NCBI RefSeq assembly: GCF_021151785.1
Contig: NZ_JAGKWP010000106.1
Coordinates: 1 to 7,820, forward strand
Direction of reading: 5' to 3'
DNA length: 7,820 nt
From: Flavobacterium sp.
GTDB taxonomy: Bacteria > Bacteroidota > Bacteroidia > Flavobacteriales > Flavobacteriaceae
Both the position numbers and the translations under genes were made by a program. This document shows, one piece after another, positions 5,561 to 7,820 of the stretch (position 1 is the stretch's first letter; the number at the start of each line of letters is the position of its first letter). The notes below the pieces were generated by a model. That model did no database searches. It was not told where the DNA came from and worked only from the letters and a program-made list of their open reading frames with translations.

Positions 5561-6739
5561 ATGAAACCAGACTTATTTCAAGCTCCTGATTATTACTTGT
5601 TAGATGATTTACTAACAGAAGAACATAAATTAGTGCGCGATTCTGCTCGTGCCTGGGTTAAAAAAGAAGTTTCTCCTATTATTGAAGAATATGCACAACG
5701 TGCAGAATTCCCGAAACAAATTGTAAAAGGTTTGGGAGAAATTGGTGGATTTGGACCGTATATTCCAGTAGAATATGGTGGTGCTGGATTGGATCAAATT
5801 TCATATGGTTTAATCATGCAAGAAATTGAGCGTGGTGATTCAGGTGTGCGATCTACTTCTTCGGTGCAGTCTTCATTAGTAATGTATCCTATTTGGAAAT
5901 ATGGTAACGAAGAACAACGTATGAAGTATTTGCCTAAATTAGCTACTGGAGAAATGATGGGTTGTTTTGGTTTAACAGAACCAGATTATGGGTCTAATCC
6001 AGGGGGCATGGTAACTAATTTTAAAGATATGGGCGATCATTATCTTTTAAATGGGGCTAAAATGTGGATTTCAAATGCGCCGTTTGCTGATATTGCGGTT
6101 GTTTGGGCTAAAAATGAAGAAGGAAGAATTCACGGATTAATCGTGGAACGAGGAATGGAAGGTTTTTCAACTCCTGAAACTCACAATAAATGGTCGTTAA
6201 GAGCTTCGGCAACTGGAGAGCTTATTTTTGATAATGTAAAAGTGCCTAAAGAAAATTTATTACCAAATAAATCTGGTTTAGGTGCGCCACTAGGATGTTT
6301 AGATTCAGCTCGTTATGGTATTGCTTGGGGTGCTATTGGAGCAGCAATGGATTGTTATGATACTGCATTACGATATTCAAAAGAAAGGATTCAGTTTGAT
6401 AAACCAATCGGAGCAACACAATTACAACAAAAGAAATTAGCGGAGATGATAACTGAAATCACTAAAGCACAATTATTAACTTGGAGATTAGGTGTTCTAC
6501 GAAATGAAGGAAGAGCTACATCAGCTCAAATTTCTATGGCAAAACGTAATAATGTTGACATGGCTATCAATATTGCACGTGAAGCACGTCAAATGCTTGG
6601 AGGTATGGGTATAACAGGAGAATATTCAATCATGAGACACATGATGAATTTAGAATCTGTAATCACTTATGAAGGAACACACGATATCCACTTATTAATT
6701 ACAGGTATGGATGTTACTGGCTTTCCAGCCTTCAAATAA
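5561..6739 (+). CDS. gcdH: Acyl-CoA dehydrogenase, glutaryl-CoA dehydrogenase type
   Basis: A 392-residue FAD-dependent acyl-CoA dehydrogenase. Glutaryl-CoA dehydrogenases oxidise and decarboxylate glutaryl-CoA to crotonyl-CoA in lysine and tryptophan breakdown. Residues ~15-130 form the N-terminal helical domain, ~134-235 the beta domain (CFGLTEPDYGSNP at 135-147, WISN at 169-172), and 240-392 the C-terminal helical domain. The catalytic base is E371 in TYEGTHDIH, as in human Glu370. R97 in DSGVRSTSSVQSS matches human Arg94, which binds the distal carboxylate, favouring a glutaryl-type substrate over a monoacyl one. RYGIAWGAIGAA (251-262) and RQMLGGMGITGEY (343-355) also resemble the human enzyme. 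The substrate remains an inference; crotonyl-CoA would suit the crotonase at 909-1685. It has a single-gene layout with a long leader and a strong terminator 24 bases after the stop. Confidence 0.9.
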   Translation: MKPDLFQAPDYYLLDDLLTEEHKLVRDSARAWVKKEVSPIIEEYAQRAEFPKQIVKGLGEIGGFGPYIPVEYGGAGLDQISYGLIMQEIERGDSGVRSTSSVQSSLVMYPIWKYGNEEQRMKYLPKLATGEMMGCFGLTEPDYGSNPGGMVTNFKDMGDHYLLNGAKMWISNAPFADIAVVWAKNEEGRIHGLIVERGMEGFSTPETHNKWSLRASATGELIFDNVKVPKENLLPNKSGLGAPLGCLDSARYGIAWGAIGAAMDCYDTALRYSKERIQFDKPIGATQLQQKKLAEMITEITKAQLLTWRLGVLRNEGRATSAQISMAKRNNVDMAINIAREARQMLGGMGITGEYSIMRHMMNLESVITYEGTHDIHLLITGMDVTGFPAFK

Positions 6740-6763
6740 TTAAACAATAAATAAAATTGACAT

Positions 6764-6801
6764 AAAATGCTTCTCTAATTCGAGAAGCATTTTTATTTTT
6801 G
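6764..6801 (+). terminator. Intrinsic terminator of the glutaryl-CoA dehydrogenase gene
   Basis: Perfect 12-bp arms AAAATGCTTCTC (6764-6775) and GAGAAGCATTTT (6782-6793) with a 6-base loop, followed by TATTTTTG. This is a canonical plus-strand terminator 24 bases after the stop codon. Confidence 0.92.
6794..6801 (+). promoter_or_regulatory. Possible -7 element for the DUF3050 gene, inside the terminator tail
   Basis: TATTTTTG fits TAnnTTTG, but it coincides with the T-tract of the preceding terminator and no -33 TTG is seen upstream. It would give a leader of about 50 bases before the ATG at 6856. Chance match in T-rich sequence is quite possible. Confidence 0.25.
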
Positions 6802-6855
6802 TTTTATAAATCATTTTATTTCAGATACCTTTTATTTGAAAGAAACTCACTTATT

Positions 6856-7638
6856 ATGACAATAGAAAATATAAACACAAACATTCAACCTTTAAAAGAA
6901 CAGTTATTACATCATCTCTTGTATGAAAAGGTTACTTCCATTGAAGATTTACATATTTTTTTAGAAAATCACGTATATGCAGTATGGGATTTTATGTCTC
7001 TATTAAAGGCATTACAAGCAAAGTTAACATGCATAACTACACCATGGTTGCCTATTGGTAATCCAGAAATAAGATACTTAATTAATGAAATTGTAGTAGC
7101 AGAAGAAACAGATATAGCAAGCGATGGAAACCGTCAAAGTCATTATGAAATGTATTTAGATGCTATGCAACAGTGTGGAGCCAATGTTAATGATGTAAAT
7201 CAGTTTCTTAATGATGTGGCCACAACCAAAAATATTTTTGTGTCTATAAAAACATCTAAACTTGATGAAAAAGTAAAAGCCTTCCTAGATTATACATTCA
7301 GAATAATTGAAGAGGGGAAACCGCATAAAATTGCAGCCGCATTTACTTTTGGTAGAGAAGATTTAATTCCAACGATGTTTACTGAAATATTGCGTAATTT
7401 TCAGCAAAACTTTCCAGAAACAAATTTGTCTAAATTGATTTATTATTTCGAAAGACATATTGAACTAGATGCAGAAGAACACGGTCCTATGGCTATGCAA
7501 ATGATTTCAGAATTATGTGGCCAAGACACAAAAAAATGGGAAGAAGTAGAAGCAACTTCAATTGAAGCACTTGAAAAAAGAATAGGCTTATGGGATGCTA
7601 TTTTAAAACAAATTGAATACAAACACGAATTGGTCTAA
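6856..7638 (+). CDS. DUF3050 family protein (heme-oxygenase-like fold)
   Basis: A 260-residue soluble, mostly helical protein matching DUF3050, a family I place in the heme-oxygenase-like superfamily that includes non-heme di-iron oxidases/oxygenases. Conserved-looking segments are ENHVYAVWDFMSLLKAL (37-53), NEIVVAEETD (77-86) with SHYEMYLDAM (95-104), and YFERHIELDAEEHGPMA (197-213). Candidate metal ligands are H39, E83 or E84, H97, H201, E203 and H209, but which of them bind metal is a guess. The reaction is unknown. The frame is open back to a TTG at 6799, but those 19 codons overlap the preceding terminator tail, so the ATG at 6856, in context TTATTATGACA, is the better start. It is a single gene between two terminators, with no signal peptide or membrane segment. 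Confidence 0.82.
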   Translation: MTIENINTNIQPLKEQLLHHLLYEKVTSIEDLHIFLENHVYAVWDFMSLLKALQAKLTCITTPWLPIGNPEIRYLINEIVVAEETDIASDGNRQSHYEMYLDAMQQCGANVNDVNQFLNDVATTKNIFVSIKTSKLDEKVKAFLDYTFRIIEEGKPHKIAAAFTFGREDLIPTMFTEILRNFQQNFPETNLSKLIYYFERHIELDAEEHGPMAMQMISELCGQDTKKWEEVEATSIEALEKRIGLWDAILKQIEYKHELV

Positions 7639-7668
7639 TAAAGCAATCTAGATAGCTGTAAACAATTT

Positions 7669-7711
7669 AAAAAGAAAACCTATGCATATTGAACACATAG
7701 GTTTTCTTTTT
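7669..7711 (+). terminator. Intrinsic terminator of the DUF3050 gene
   Basis: Arms 7669-7684 and 7696-7711 pair perfectly over 16 bp (core GAAAACCTATG/CATAGGTTTTC) around an 11-base loop. The 3' arm ends in TTTTT and is followed by GTTTAT. It lies 30 bases after the DUF3050 stop. Confidence 0.85.
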
Positions 7712-7750
7712 GTTTATAATCATCATTTATTTAAAAATATTATAGAAACA

Positions 7751-7781
7751 AAAAAGCCTCATCTTAATAGATGAGGCTTTT
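7751..7781 (-). terminator. Terminator of the rRNA operon
   Basis: On the minus strand the arms 7770-7781 and 7752-7763 (core GATGAGGC/GCCTCATC) form a perfect 12-bp stem with a 6-base loop that can close one pair further. A T-run (complement of the A-rich 7747-7755) follows. It sits just after the 3' end of the 5S rRNA. Confidence 0.9.
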
Positions 7782-7786
7782 AAAAG

Positions 7787-7820
7787 AAGGCGGCGACCTA
7801 CTCTCCCACAGATTGCAGTA
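7787..7820 (-). rRNA. rrf: 5S ribosomal RNA, 3' end only
   Basis: The minus strand reads TGTGGGAGAGTAGGTCGCCG near its end, the characteristic 3' portion of Bacteroidetes 5S rRNA. The remainder of the gene lies beyond the right edge. The 3' end at 7787 is approximate to within a few bases. A terminator hairpin follows, so this is presumably the end of a 16S-23S-5S operon transcribed toward the left. Confidence 0.88.

Noticed and set aside
7733..7786. A further small gene or RNA between the two convergent terminators
   Set aside because: The space is filled by the rRNA operon terminator and AT-rich spacer; no ORF or promoter-like element is seen.

Overview
The window looks like a chromosomal housekeeping segment of a Flavobacteriaceae bacterium (Flavobacterium or a close relative). 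The grounds are low GC, TAnnTTTG-type -7 promoter elements, A-rich leaders with no Shine-Dalgarno motif, an S16 protein with a long Ala/Glu-rich tail, and protein sequences resembling Flavobacterium homologues as I remember them. No mobile element, CRISPR array or phage gene is visible, and no gene looks foreign in composition.

Left part (1-1990): the 3' part of an NtrY-like sensor histidine kinase runs in from outside the window. Six bases later comes an enoyl-CoA hydratase of the crotonase family. A perfect 13-bp hairpin separates them from a convergent tRNA-Leu(UAG) gene, which has its own well-formed promoter. The remaining intergenic DNA holds a small hairpin and the terminator of the next minus-strand gene.

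Middle part (1993-5334): an M20-family dipeptidase on the minus strand diverges from a translation operon, rpsP-rimM-trmN6 (ribosomal protein S16, a 30S maturation factor and a tRNA m6A37 methyltransferase). The 130-bp divergent gap holds a -7 element for each direction and a short hairpin in the rpsP leader.

Right part (5335-7820): an unusually long leader contains a 15-codon upstream ORF embedded in a 65-nt imperfect inverted repeat. It precedes a glutaryl-CoA dehydrogenase-type acyl-CoA dehydrogenase. After a strong terminator comes a DUF3050 protein with a heme-oxygenase-like fold, then a second terminator. The window ends in the 3' end of a 5S rRNA gene and the terminator of an rRNA operon transcribed toward the left.

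Functionally there are two acyl-CoA enzymes (crotonase and glutaryl-CoA dehydrogenase type) that could act in the same degradation route although they are not in one operon, a translation cluster, and a peptidase. Most of the window is ordinary. The best candidate for something undescribed is the uORF/hairpin leader at 5397-5560; it is a sequence-only prediction.
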